DNA of 64,000 nt from Macrotrachela quadricornifera (taxonomy: Eukaryota > Rotifera > Eurotatoria > Philodinida > Philodinidae), in NCBI GenBank assembly GCA_022393335.1, contig JAJEKB010021384.1, positions 62,001 to 126,000 of the forward strand. Direction: 5' to 3'. Positions 23,361-34,950 of this stretch are shown piece after piece. The translations under genes were made by a program, and so were the position numbers. Within the stretch, counting starts at the first letter, position 1. The number at the start of each line of letters is the position of its first letter. The notes beneath the pieces are model-generated. The model was not told where the DNA came from, did no database searches, and saw only the letters and a program-made list of their open reading frames with translations.

Positions 23361-24584
23361 GTATAAATACGTAGTTGTTCGTCCTTCTAATGTTATTTAT
23401 ATGGTATGTAGAATACAAAGAACAGGAGAATAAGCGACATCTGAATGTGATTAAATAATTCAAACGAATGAAAAAATAGTTCATTATCTGTTATTAAAGA
23501 GGTTAAATAATCCGGAAAAATGATTCATTTTAATTTTGTTCTAATAATGAAAATGAATGCATTAAGAGATGTCTCTATACTACGTATGCAAATTTTTATT
23601 AAGCTCTTATTCAATATATATTTCAAATTCTAAAATCTATTCAAGAAACTTATACAATTAATTGGACGAAAAATTTTAGTTCGTGCTAATTCAAGAAAAA
23701 TTATATCATTGAAAAGGGCGTAAAAAACTGAGTATGGGGAACTCAAAAACTTTTTTCGGCTAAAATAGTTGGGATATACATGTTTCTTTCGTTCTTCTCC
23801 CTATATGAACATATTAATTACCAGCAATCCTACGCCTAAGCTTTTCACAGATATCACATTCATCTTTGTGTTAACAACATCTGCTTTACTATTATCATTA
23901 TAACTACATCATTTTCATTTGTATTCCACTTCTTCTACCTTACGATTTCATTTTGAATCTAGTCCTATCAGCTTACTTGATATCTCTCATGATTATTTTG
24001 CCCTTTCCCACAATCATACTCTTCTAATCTGAATCTATCTACTATAACTCTCATATTGTTCATTTCTTTGTCTGACTCACAGGCATCATATTAATCCTAA
24101 CATTAGCTTTCTCCTTTCATCTTAAATTTATCGATTATCATCATCCATCTTATCCATACTGCTCTCTCTTTCAAACTCTTCCATGTTATCCTACAGGTCA
24201 ACTATGAGTATCACTTTAGGATACCCTGATATCTTACAGTAGTTGAAGACCTATCCATTCTACAAAAGCTGTATTATGATTGGCTAAAAAAATTGACCAT
24301 TCAGAGTGCGGACAAACCAACGAGCAATTTCCATTGTCAATACTCATCGTTTCAAGATTGAGAATTATTTCAATCTAATTTAAATTTTTACTTCATTATA
24401 TAGTTTTTATTCCACCTGATGATCGATTTCCATTAAATTGGAGTCAAAATCCAGATAGGGATAGTTTATTTTGTTAAACTCACCCTCACCCTCATATTAA
24501 AATTTATTATATTCACAAATTTATTATTACAAAAAATTTAGAAAAATAATCAAAAGATTATTTAATTTCTCATGATGTTTTTGT
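23361..24584. other. Intergenic, with a short TGAGGG tract
   Basis: About 1.2 kb without a gene, between two minus-strand genes, so it contains the PhyH-like promoter side and the 3' flank of the lyase-like gene. At 24478-24495 the complement reads ATGAGGGTGAGGGTGAGT, one of three similar tracts in the window. Confidence 0.5.
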
Positions 24585-25378
24585 TCAGTAATCATTCTTT
24601 TCTTTTTGATTATTTTCTGTGAGTTGAAACTGATATGTAATTTTCAGTCCAAGACGTTTTTCAAGACTAATTTTGTAAACATCTCCTTGTCCCAACATTT
24701 CACCTGGCGCATGCATAGCAGCTAAAGCTTCGACTACTTCAGCACTATTAAATGTCAATACAGTTACTGGATTACCAAGACTAACTGGAAAATCATGCCA
24801 TGTACCTTTTTTAATGATCACACCACAACCTAGAATAAAAAAGCAAAAGAATAAAGCATTATTTCAATAATAGGAATTCGTCTTTTTTTGCCATTTTAAC
24901 GGCTAATAAATCACAATTTTATTCTTACATGTCTCAGGTTAGAGAGCGTCACAGATCAAAAAATAAACAAAACTATTAGAAAAAAGCAAAAGAATATTTA
25001 ACCTGGTGGAATAATAAATGCTTTAACATTTGTTAAATCTGGCAAATCACGTTGTTCTTCTGTTAAATCAGTTCTATCATGTGTTGGTTTTCCTAAAACC
25101 ATTATAAATGATTCTTTTCCTCCAACACCAATAAATAATTGTGTTAAATACATATGTCGTTCTAACCAAAGTGTTTCTCTATTTGATTTTAAATGAATTT
25201 CTGCTGTACGACATGTTATTGGAGGACGACATTCAAAATCAAAATTTTTTCCTTCAACAACAGTATTACTATAAAATGGAATTGTTAAACCTTTGTATTG
25301 TTGAGCAGATTTTGGTCCAATTATTGTTCCATAACCATTTTCAATTTCTTCGTATGAACATGTTGGAACTTCAAACAT
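24585..25378 (-). CDS. Ureidoglycolate lyase (AllA/DAL3) family protein
   Basis: Two exons, 25378-25003 and 24829-24585, joined by a 173-bp GT-AG intron (PPG|CGVIIKKG), giving 206 residues. That is close to fungal DAL3 (about 195) and somewhat longer than bacterial AllA (about 160). The N-terminal half (YGTIIGPKSAQQYKGLTIPFYSN) and the cupin-like core fit the family. The best signature is LTNVKAFIIPPGCGVIIKKGTWH, with GTWH at 134-137, corresponding to the conserved 'G.WH' of AllA. The family converts ureidoglycolate to glyoxylate and urea, the last step of allantoin use. The gene lies head-to-head with a PuuE-like gene across about 710 bp, which supports a ureide role. Expression could be shared from the intergenic region. 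The enzyme activity is inferred from family only. Confidence 0.75.
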
Positions 25379-26088
25379 TGAATAAACTATTAAAAGATAA
25401 AAAATGATAATCGATACAATCCTTATTAGGATATTTGATCAGAATTTTGTGTACTCTGTTGAAAACTATCTCAGGATACAGAAATCTTATTAGATAGAAT
25501 AGATAAAAGCAAATGACTTACCCATTTTGTTGTTTTATTTACTATAAAATATTTGTTTGATTTTCGTAAAGGTCTTTGAATTTTTTATGTATCCTTGGGA
25601 AGATTTTGTGTGAGAATTTATTTAAAAAGCTTATCAAAATTCTTATTTATTTAGAATATATGATATGATAGAACGTAAATAGGTGAATTACGATGTTTAT
25701 TTATATACAATCAACATGATATGAATGTTCCTAAACACAAACTTTAAATATCATCTTGACCTCATGTACTTTTTACGATAATTACTATTTCTTGAAGATC
25801 TCGAAAAAGTTTACAGATACAATTTTGCACATTGATTTATAACACAATAAAAATAAGAGAAAATACAAAGAATAAATTCGATTTTCTTTTTTGTTTGAAT
25901 TCGAATTCTTCATTTCATTTCACATTATGTGAATATATCTACTTTTGAATAAATAAAAGATAAAATAATGCTTACAAAGAAGAAAAATTGAAATAACATT
26001 AATAGAATCAAGCGTTATCTCTCCACTTGGTACTTAGTAATCAGTGTAAAGTTTACTTCTTTTCTCTTTAACTTATTTTTGATTATTT
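25379..26088. promoter_or_regulatory. Divergent intergenic region of the ureide gene pair
   Basis: 710 bp of AT-rich DNA between the two divergent start codons. It should hold both promoters. No specific binding motif was recognised. Confidence 0.4.
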
Positions 26089-27006
26089 ATGTTTGATATA
26101 CGAGAAGAAATATCTTTGGCACATTGGCCAAAAACTTGTCAAGTAGGTGTTATTCCAATAATAAATTGTGAAGTATTTATAAATGGTCATGGTGGTCCAT
26201 GTATTCAACCACATTTAAGTAATCTTTCACCTGATATTGCTAATAATGGTTGGCGTGATTATGGTAATAAACAAGGAACTAATCGACTTATTAACATATT
26301 TTCTGATTTACATATACCATTTAGTATTGCTATGAATTCATATATAATTGATAAAGAAACAAATTTATTTGATGATATATTAAAATATTGTGAAAAAGAA
26401 AAAGATAATATTGATATTATTGGTCATGGTCTTACAAATTCGTTATCTGCTGTTAAACATTTATCTTTTGAAGAACAAGTAAAACAATCTTTGAATCAAA
26501 TTGAAATAGCTTTTGGAAAAGAACGAAGACCAAAATCATGGTTAAGTCCTGGTTTTGCTGTAACAGAAAATTCATCAAAAATTTTAGGTTAAAATTAAGA
26601 TTTTAAAAATAAATCTCTTCAATCGAATTATTAATTATTTTTGTTTTTCTTTTGTAAATTTTTAGTTGATAATGGTATATGTATGTCATTGGATGCTACA
26701 AATGATGATATTTTATATAAAGAAAATGAATTAATTATTTTACCTTATTCAATGGAAACAAATGATATATCATTATGTATGTGTCAAGGTTATTCTGGTC
26801 AACAATATAGTCAAATATTAATTGATTATGTTGAACAATTATCTTTAGAAACGAAATCAAAACCAAAAGTTATTTGTTTTGGATTGCATACGTTTATTGT
26901 TGGTACACCAGAAAAATCTTTTCATTTAAAAAAAGCTTTACAAACAATAAAACAAATGTCAAATGTTTCTTTTTTTAATTGTCATCAATTAATTAAATTA
27001 TTATAA
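26089..27006 (+). CDS. Polysaccharide deacetylase/PuuE-type allantoinase-like protein
   Basis: Two exons, 26089-26587 and 26666-27006, with a 78-bp GT-AG intron, 279 residues. Features of the NodB/PuuE fold: strand VGVIPIINCEVF at 19-30 where deacetylases carry the D-D pair (here largely lost); WRDYGNKQGTNRLINIF at 55-71, matching the 'W..YG...G..RL' of PuuE; a histidine motif IIGHGLTNS at 110-118; a 'WLSPGF' loop; and FGLHTFIVGTPEKS near the end, corresponding to 'LHP.I.G.P.R'. PuuE hydrolyses allantoin without metal in some bacteria. Length is near the PuuE norm (about 300). Because metal-ligand positions differ from classic deacetylases, allantoinase or a related amidohydrolase role is favoured; exact substrate unproven. 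Bacterial or fungal origin is plausible. Confidence 0.7.
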
Positions 27007-27254
27007 AATAAATATCGATAGTTTTGTTTTTCTTTTAAATCTAATTTAACTGCAAGAATTAGTACAAGTAAAGTATTCAAGGTCAAAATTCAACTTCTGA
27101 TTTTTATACATGAATTACCTATAGAAATATATCACCAGCAGATTCATATCATTTTGACAGTAAATAAAACAACAAACAACGATAAAAAGAAAGTTTTATC
27201 TCAGGTAGAATTATATCATAAATATGATAATAGCCTTGAATATATCTTCAAATT
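27007..27254. other. 3' flank of the PuuE-like gene
   Basis: AT-rich, no gene. It leads directly into the fold-back element. Confidence 0.4.
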
Positions 27255-27720
27255 GGTATACAGAGTGTTCCAAAAGTCCCTGAGAAAAGTAAAATTTACG
27301 TACTTCTTTGTTTGTCAAAACGAACCAACCAATTTTATTTCATATGATAGATATCATTGTCAAGTTTTAATTGATACGGATAAACTTAGAGAATAATGTT
27401 TTTTATCTTTTCAATTTTTTCAATATTCTCAGGTTTGAAATTTTTCAGCGTCATAAAAACCAGATAATAAAACTACATTGGAAAATTAAAACTCAGAATA
27501 TCATAAAAATTGAAAGAATAAAAAAAATCACTTTTTCAGTGACATTTGAAAAAAGGTACTTTTTGTGTTTGAAACAAAAGTGATATTTTTCAACGTTATT
27601 TCCTAAGTTCATTTGTATCAATTAAAACTTGGCGGTGATACCTATCATATGAAATAAAATTGGTTGATTCGTTTTGATAAATAAAAGAATAGGAAAAATT
27701 TATTCGATAATTTGTGAGAA
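27255..27720. mobile_element. Fold-back element
   Basis: The left arm (about 27290-27400, with TTTTGACAAAC-type complement and CCAATTTTATTTCATATGAT) pairs with a right arm (about 27605-27705, ATCATATGAAATAAAATTGG) at about 85 percent identity by eye, with a loop of about 200 bp. The left flank reads TACAGAGTGTTCCAAAAGTC, similar in kind to the ends of the 9.7-kb element. No coding capacity. Confidence 0.65.
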
Positions 27721-28990
27721 AGTCATGTAATATAAAAGACATACTGCATTGTTAATGCTTTGATATACACAAGGATCAACGAATGTATACGAAATCAATA
27801 GAATGGATATATTAATGGGAAATTGATCTTTTATATTGATGCTGATGTGTACGATCTTGTAGCACTTCCGGAAAAGCGGCTATCCACACTCGTCTATCTT
27901 GAGGGTGAGGATGAGGGCAATAAGACATAGACAGCTTGATTCTTCTTAGTGTTCGGGTACAATAATTTAGCTAATGTTTTTGTTTTGATTAAAAAACATT
28001 CTTTATGGACATTATGTAGATTTTGTCACTTGCAACCGATGCATGAATTTTTCTTAAATTATAACTATAATTGTGATAAAATTTGTCTTTAGTCTTTTGA
28101 GCAGTACTAATATGAATGTGTTTATTTGAATAATAATGGAAGACAAGGAATAGATGACCGCACTTTGCATTTCATTTTTAATTCATAAATACGTTTTATG
28201 AAGAAATAAAGTATATTACAAGGTGCTGTATAAAAACTTCTTCAATCTACAAAGTTGGGAAACAATGGATTCAAGAGACAGATGTGACTAGGAACAGATC
28301 AATGAATATGAAGCGTTGACAACTCTTGAACAACTACTATCAGTACAATATGAACTCGAGAAATAACAACAACAACAACAGAGAATTCATTCAATTGGAG
28401 TAATGGAAATATTAACATTTCTCATTCGACAGCTAAACGAAACTAGACTTCTCATACTACTGCCATATATTATCGTGCATATGTATTTTCGAATAAATAA
28501 CAATATATAGTGAAATTAAACGTTCACTGGGTTTCTATCCATCATCATACACTTTCATTTCGTTTTAGATAAAAACGTATCATATGCATCAATCATAAAG
28601 AAAGCAAAAGTAAATACAAATCGTAAACATCTAACAACAGCACGCGACAAATGTTGAAATAATAAACTTCAACAAGCAGCTTCACATCGCTGAATCATAA
28701 AACTTTACACCATTGTTTCCACCGTAACAAACTCTATGCATTAAACAAACATAATAAACTAAATCAGTGACAGATAATTCAATTCCACTATCTAAATAGC
28801 TTTTCCATAATACATTCTCAATACCAGCAACAAACATGATCGACCATATTTCACCTTTCACAATTACCCATATATGCTTTAAATTCATGACACCACATAT
28901 AACTAACCAAAACCAATTCAATTATCACCGTATTTGCAACTTTAACCCTTAGGAGTCGAAATTATTTTTCAATTAAAAAATGATTCTATC
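27721..28990. other. Intergenic, with a TGAGGG tract and a CAA microsatellite
   Basis: No supported gene. At 27900-27917 there is TGAGGGTGAGGATGAGGG, and near 28364-28381 a short (CAA)n run. A 79-codon minus frame at 28682-28921 has no family resemblance or gene context. Confidence 0.45.
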
Positions 28991-29735
28991 ATCGGTTAAT
29001 TTGTATTACTAATTTATGCTAACATCACAAACACCCACTTAAAAATTCAACGATCTATAAAGTTCAAAAAATGATCTCTTTCAACATTAACATTCACAAT
29101 CTCTCTTAATATTCACACAAATATCCCAATTGGTCCTCATTAACACCCACAGAACTCAATAAGTGCCATCTCTAAATAAATCCTTATCTCAAAGAAAAAG
29201 TCTTACATTAAAAAATGTATATTTGTATGTATGCTTGTTTGTCTGTCGAAGTCAATCAGATTTGAGAAAGACTTTTTTCTGATATTATCCGAATAAAACA
29301 GACACGATACAGAAATTGGTTGCTATGTTTATTTAGCTGTAGCTCAATTGTTTAAAGATATGTGAGCTCCACATTTTAGTCCCAAAGGAACTGCGGTGAC
29401 AAACTTTTTCAATGTAAAACTCTTTCTATCAGATAATGATTTATTCGGAGATGGCACTTATTCGGGTGAAAATGTAGATTATGGAGTTCGATGAGTGTTA
29501 GTGAGGATCAATTGGGGCATTTGTGTGAACTATACGAGAGATTCTGGGTGTTAATGTTGAAGGAGGTCGTGTTTTGAACTTTGTAGATCGTTTATTTTTT
29601 CTACGAATGGGACAAGGTGGCTGTTTGTGCACACAACTCTCCAAGAGGTGAATGTTAGTGAAGGTGACTTATATGCTTTTGTACAAAATTGAGTATTTGT
29701 GGTTTTAGCATAAATTAGTAATACCCAAGATAAGA
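28991..29735. mobile_element. Diverged long fold-back element
   Basis: The left arm about 28995-29221 is the diverged reverse complement of the right arm about 29405-29730. Matching landmarks are ATTACTAATTTATGCTAA (left end) with TTAGCATAAATTAGTAAT (right end), and AAGTGCCATCTC with GAGATGGCACTT. The loop is about 180 bp. No ORF of note. The arms have clearly diverged, so this copy is older than the hairpin at 39.9-40.6 kb. Confidence 0.7.
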
Positions 29736-30088
29736 GAGAAAGTGATCATGACGTCAGTCTATAGAGAAGAAAGAAAAAAGAAGATCTGAGAAACATCGGT
29801 ATGATAGGAAGAAAGAGAAACGAGATGCATTCAACGGCAGTTGGAATGATCTATTACCTAACAGTTGATAATAGTTTAATAAGAAGTAAATATTTTCCTC
29901 ATTGGAGAATAGGTGGTACAATCCTTGTACCATCGGTCCCAAAGGGTTAAATGATGTCAATAATATACTATACAAACACTTGTAAGCGAATATCGTTTTT
30001 CCACATAATCAAGCCCTTCGTCGATTTTGAAAGATGATATTTTCTACCATAACTGCTTCCAAACAAAGTATAGACTGTTTCCATACCA

Positions 30089-30622
30089 TATACACGATGT
30101 CCGGAAAGTTATTTAACAAAATTTTTTTAGTATATCTTTGCTATTTGATTTAACTTTATCGAATTTTTTTTTAAAATCATAGGTGAATATAATGAGTTCT
30201 TACGTATTCTAACGATCTTCAATACTATTATGCAAAGTCATCTCTTTGTGTCGAAATACAAAAAATTTTTGTTTCTCAGATGCAATTTATTCAAAAATTA
30301 GACAAGATGTTTTAACTCTTATTTTTATATAGTTAAATAGAGATACTCATATTCTACAAGAATATGTATATTGAAAAATTGTAAAAGTTTTTCTTTAAGG
30401 GAAAATTTACAAAAAACTACTACTGATAATCGAAATAAATAAAAAGAAATAACACAAGGTACTACTGGACATATGAAAAAAAGCAAAATTTGTTGTATTT
30501 CGATTCAAGATAATGCTTCTCCATATTAGTATCAAAGGTCGTTAGAATAAATAAAACTAAGGAAACAGTAAATATGTAGGAAAAAACTTTTGCTAAATCA
30601 CATTCAGGATGCTCTATACACT
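30089..30622. mobile_element. MITE-like inverted-repeat sequence inside the duplicated segment
   Basis: The left end TATACACGATGTCCGGAAAGT and the complement of the right end (TGTATAGAGCATCCTGAATGT) form imperfect inverted repeats about 530 bp apart. It is also present, as part of the duplicated segment, in copies 2 (left end missing) and 3. No ORF. Confidence 0.5.
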
Positions 30623-30886
30623 TACTTAAGGCTTGTACAACTTATTATAGGATTCTTTTCGGTCTGATAAACGCAGCAAGGATTATTAAAAAGAAACGTG
30701 CACAATAAAAAACAAATTCTCTATTTAATCTCGTAGCACATAGTATACTTCTCGATAGCATTTATTAAACGAATCCCGCAAAAAAATTAATCCAATTCAT
30801 CAAAAAATATCCATGTATAACACTAGAAAACTATTTAATCCACTTATAAAAATACATTGCTGGCAAAGCCATCTTCTTGTGAACAA

Positions 30887-33800
30887 TCATATTTGTTCCT
30901 TCAATGACGCGTTGTTTTTGACCATTTCATCGATATGCTCTAACAGACTAAAATTGATTTTATTCCACGAGAGCAGCAATTCGGTGACTGTCTGTATCGA
31001 AAAGTGAGTGCATAGATGAATAAGAAGAAGATTGATATGATTTCTATTACTTTGTTTCGTTCTAAAGCATTAGTTAAATGTTGTGCTCCTTCATCTCCGA
31101 TTTTATTGCTCGAGAGGTTCAATTTGGTGAGCGTCTGTGTGAAAAAGTGTGTGCATAGATGAAGAAGAAGAAGAATGATATGATTCAAATTACTTTGTTT
31201 TGTTCTAAAACATTGGCTAAATGTTGTGCTCCTTCAACACCAATTTGATTGTTCTCGAGATTCAATGTGGTGAGTGTCTGTGTAAAATAGTGAGTGAATA
31301 GATGAATAAGTAGAATATTGATATGATTTATATTACTTTGTTTTGTTCTAAAGCATTGGCTAGATGCTGTGCTCCTTGTAGTCCGATGTGATTGCGTCCG
31401 AGGGCTAATGTGATGAGTGTCTGCGTAAAATAATGAGTCCATGAATAAATAAAAAGAATATTGATGTGATTCATATTACTTTGTTTTGTTCTAAAGCATT
31501 GGCTAAATATTGTGCTCCTTCATCACCAATTTGATTATCCCAGAGATTCAATGTGGTGAGTGTCTGTGTAAAACAGTGAGTGCATAGATAACTAACAAGG
31601 ACACATATTTGAATGTACCCACGCAAAAGCAAATCTAAACGAAGGTAGCTAAAATATTAATATGTGAGATATTCATGGATGACTATATACGATACAATGG
31701 TCCAAATTTGTTTTTGCGTGGGTACATTCAAACATGTGTCTTTGTAAGAAAAATATTGATGTAATTCATATTACTTGGTTTTGTTCTAAAGCGTTAGCTA
31801 AATGTTGTGCTCCATCATGACCAATTTGATTCCTCTGAAGATTCAATGTGGTGAGTGCCTACGTAAAACGGTGAACGCATAGATGACTAAGAAGAAGATT
31901 GATATGATTCATATTACTTTGTTTCCTTTGAAAGCATTGGCTAAATGCTGTGCTCCTTCATCACCAATTACATTGTACCTGAGGTGCAGTGTAGTGAGTG
32001 CCTGTATAAAATAGTAAGTCCATAGGTCAACGAGAAGAAGATTGATGTGATCTATATTACTTTGTTTTGTTGTAAAGCATTCGCTAAATGCTGTGCTCCT
32101 TGTGGACCAATTCGATTGGCCGAGAGGTTCAATTTAGTGAGCGTCTGTGTGAGAAAGTGCGTGCATAGATGAATAAGAAAAAGATTGATATGATTCAAAT
32201 TACTTTGTTTTGTTCTAAAGCATTGGCTAAAAGTTCGGCTCCTTCATCACCAATTTGATTGCCCTCGAGGCCCAATGTGGTGAGTGTCTGCGTAAAAGAG
32301 TGAATTCATAGATGACTACGAAGAACATTGATATGATTCATATTACTTTGTTTTGTTCTAAAGCATTGGCTAAATGTTGTGCTCCTTTAGCACCAAGTTG
32401 ATTGCCCCAGAGATTCAATGTAGTGAGTGTCTATGTAAAACAATAAGTGCATAGATGAATATGTATATATATAATATTGAGTGTCACGTCTGATTTCTTT
32501 CCTATTAGCCAATTTTTTCAACCAGTTAGATTTCCGCAAGCGTTTTTTCCGCTATTATTCGGATGAAGCATAGACATATTCGGACCATTTAGCGGTTATC
32601 TAAAGATGTCTTTCATATTGCCCGAACAACCCTATGTTTCATATAGATGATAGTCGAAGTCCAATTTTGACCCATGCTATATATAAGATTTCAGCAAGAG
32701 ACCTTTCTGCTACTGTCGAAATGAAAGATAGGGTTATTCGGGCTATATCAGAGACACTTCTTCATAACCCCTAAATGATCCGTAAATGTCCGTGCATCAT
32801 CCGAATAATAGTAGAAAAAAACGCTTGCTAAAATCTGATTGTTTGAAATGCTATTTTTGGTATGGGCGATAGTCGGTCTCCAATATTAGTTCATGGTATG
32901 TACAAGATTTCATCAAGGAATCTTTCTGCTACTATTGGAATGAAAAACAGACATATTGCGGCGACAAGTCAGTTCTATCTCCTCGCACCATTTTCTGGCT
33001 AATGCTTACGAGCATCTGGATGCTCATCTTGAATTATATAATATACGATAATCACACTCCGCCCACAACCGAAGAAACCGTGAAAATTACACAAGGTATA
33101 GCTAGTAAGAAGAATATTGATGTAATTCATATTACTTTGTTTTGTTCTAAAGCATTAGCTAAATATTGTGCTCCTTTATCACCAATCTGATTCCTCTGGA
33201 GATTCAATGTGGTGAGTGCCTGCGTAAGACAGTGAGTGCATAGACGAATAAAAAGAATATTGATATGATTCGTATTACTTTGTTTTGTTGTAAAGCATTG
33301 GCGAAATGCTGTGCTCCTTGTGATCCAATTTGATTGTTCCCGACGATCAATGTGTTGATTTTCTGTATAAAACAGTGAGTACATAGATGAAGAAGAAGAA
33401 GATTGATGTGATTCATATTACTTTATTTTGTTCTAAAGCAGCGGCTAAATATTGCACTGCTTGTGGTCCGATTTGACTGGATGGAAGGACCAATGTGCTG
33501 AGTGCCTGTTGAAAGTAGTATTCAAGTATACATTAATAAAGTATTTTATGAATAAAATTTTAGTTGGACAGAAATTGCCAGGAAATTAAGGAGATATTGT
33601 AAAGGTATATTTGTCAATTTAGTGTTTGCAAAAGGAAACCTATTTATAACAATACAGAGTGATACTTGCTTACCAGTATTAATATAATTGAATTATCTCA
33701 TATAGACTATTGTTGAAGTGAGTTACACCGAGATAATAGAACTTGGCCAATATACAGTGAGTTTTTTCCGCAAAATATTTTTGATTGGTTTTGACAGAAT

Positions 33801-34950
33801 GATTAAGAAAATTTGATGAGTTAGATCGCGTGGTTCTCAAGTCCCTCATTTTATCTTTTATGAGGATTGATGGACTTTGTAGATGATAATGATTAAATGA
33901 TTTTAGAAATCAGGCCATTTGAGGCGTTAACTTTTACAATATAATAAAATAATCGATCTTTTTAGCCTCATTATCCTGATTATTTGCGGTCAGTATTTTA
34001 TAGTTCGGCAACTATTTGAAACAATATCAGATGAGACTATGCGGCAAATGTACAGTACCCAAAACATGTAATGATTAACATTCGAGATTAGAAATAGTAA
34101 TCCATTTAAGCCGGTAAAATTGATCGATAGAAAATTGAAGGTTACCTAGCTTTTTGATTAATGAATGATAATCAATATTAATTGAAATATTTGAAAGAAT
34201 ATACTGTGTGTTTAGTTTATCAACCTCTTTCAGTTCAATCTGATTTTATTGTCTATTGTTATTGAAAATAGTCAAAGTCATCATATTCATCATGACATAG
34301 TGTAGTATCATAGAGATGTTTCAGCTCCATTTTACAGTAAAAGTTCTTAAGAAAAAAAATGATTTTGACTATATATCGAATTAGTCTGAATCAACATAGT
34401 CATGCGGAAGGACCGAAAAAGAAATCTTTAATCTGCTGCGAACTATTAAAGTGCCTAATTTTATAATCTTCAATTTTTACTTCAACTTATAATAGTTGCT
34501 TAATCTTGAGGGTGAGGATGAGGGTGTTAAAAGGAGTAATTTTAATACTTTCAAGGAGTATCTTAATGTTGTTTTGTATTTCATAAGATATTGTAGAGTT
34601 TTATAAGCTCATGAAATTTTCCACAATACTTCTATATATATATATCTGAGTTCGTTTCATTGATATAAAACAATTAAGTATACGATACTCTCCAATGAAA
34701 TCTATCTCTTCGAATCAGGAATGGAAAGTTTGAAGGAAAATAATGCATTATTTGAAAGATGATACAAATATAATTTGATCATAGAAATAGAGATTACCTG
34801 GTATCGATGATATGTGTCTGTAATGGCATTCAGTCTTGTGCAGACATCGCGACACGACAGTAGAATTGTGAGTTTATCGAGATGGTCGAGAATTCTATAA
34901 ACTAATTCGACCGGTAATGTAAGAAATGATAAAATCATTTTGTTCGACAT
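30887..34950 (-). CDS. F-box/leucine-rich-repeat protein, copy 1 (14 exons)
   Basis: Exon 1 (34950-34798, 51 codons) encodes an F-box: LPVELVYRILDHL...LLSCRDVCTRLNAITDTYHRYQ. A long intron of about 1.3 kb follows. Then come twelve 84-nt LRR exons: 33505-33422, 33362-33279, 33219-33136, 32430-32347, 32287-32204, 32144-32061, 32001-31918, 31858-31775, 31563-31480, 31420-31337, 31277-31194 and 31134-31051. The last exon is 30991-30887, with stop TGA. All junctions are phase 0 with GT-AG ends. Each LRR exon encodes exactly one 28-residue ribonuclease-inhibitor-type repeat, such as TLTTLNLENNQIGVEGAQHL. The product is about 421 residues. F-box proteins with LRRs usually select substrates for SCF ubiquitin ligases; no target is known here. 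No internal stop seen. Confidence 0.8.
31596..31744. mobile_element. 149-bp MITE in an LRR intron
   Basis: Near-perfect inverted repeats of about 33 bp: left CAAGGACACATATTTGAATG continuing to TACCCACGCAAAA, right the complement with two or three mismatches. It sits in the intron between LRR exons 31480-31563 and 31775-31858; the other LRR introns lack it. Confidence 0.8.
32455..33110. mobile_element. Fold-back insertion in an LRR intron
   Basis: A sequence of about 650 bp enlarges one intron between LRR exons. About 32540-32660 pairs with 32715-32835 as an inverted repeat (GCAAGCGTTTTTTCCGCTAT with complement AGCAAGCGTTTTTTTCTAC; CCCGAACAACCCTATGTTTC with complement CCCGAATAACCCTATCTTTC). 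A further partial repeat unit lies at 32840-32960. Confidence 0.7.
34507..34524 (+). repeat. Short TGAGGG tract replacing intron DNA in copy 1
   Basis: TGAGGGTGAGGATGAGGG lies exactly where copies 2 and 3 have about 100-130 bp of intron sequence that copy 1 lacks (between TTGCTTA and AAAGGAGTAATTTTAA). The same 18 bases occur at 27900-27917. Confidence 0.7.

Larger units (their letters stand above)
31051..33505 (-). repeat. LRR exon-intron array of copy 1
   Basis: The tandem unit is an 84-nt exon plus an intron of about 58-60 nt (donor GTAATATGAATC, acceptor TTTTACACAG). Introns are nearly as similar to one another as exons. Two introns are enlarged by transposon insertions (31564-31774 and 32431-33135). 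Confidence 0.85.

Noticed and set aside
28682..28921. 79-codon minus-strand frame
   Set aside because: No family resemblance, splice or promoter context; length is within chance for this composition.
29345..29400. tRNA-like A-box (TAGCTCAATTG) in the loop of a fold-back element
   Set aside because: No B-box (GGTTCGANTCC) and no cloverleaf could be folded by eye.
30980..33505. CRISPR-like regular spacing of repeats and 'spacers'
   Set aside because: The units are 84-nt coding exons plus introns of about 60 nt with GT-AG signals, in a eukaryotic context.
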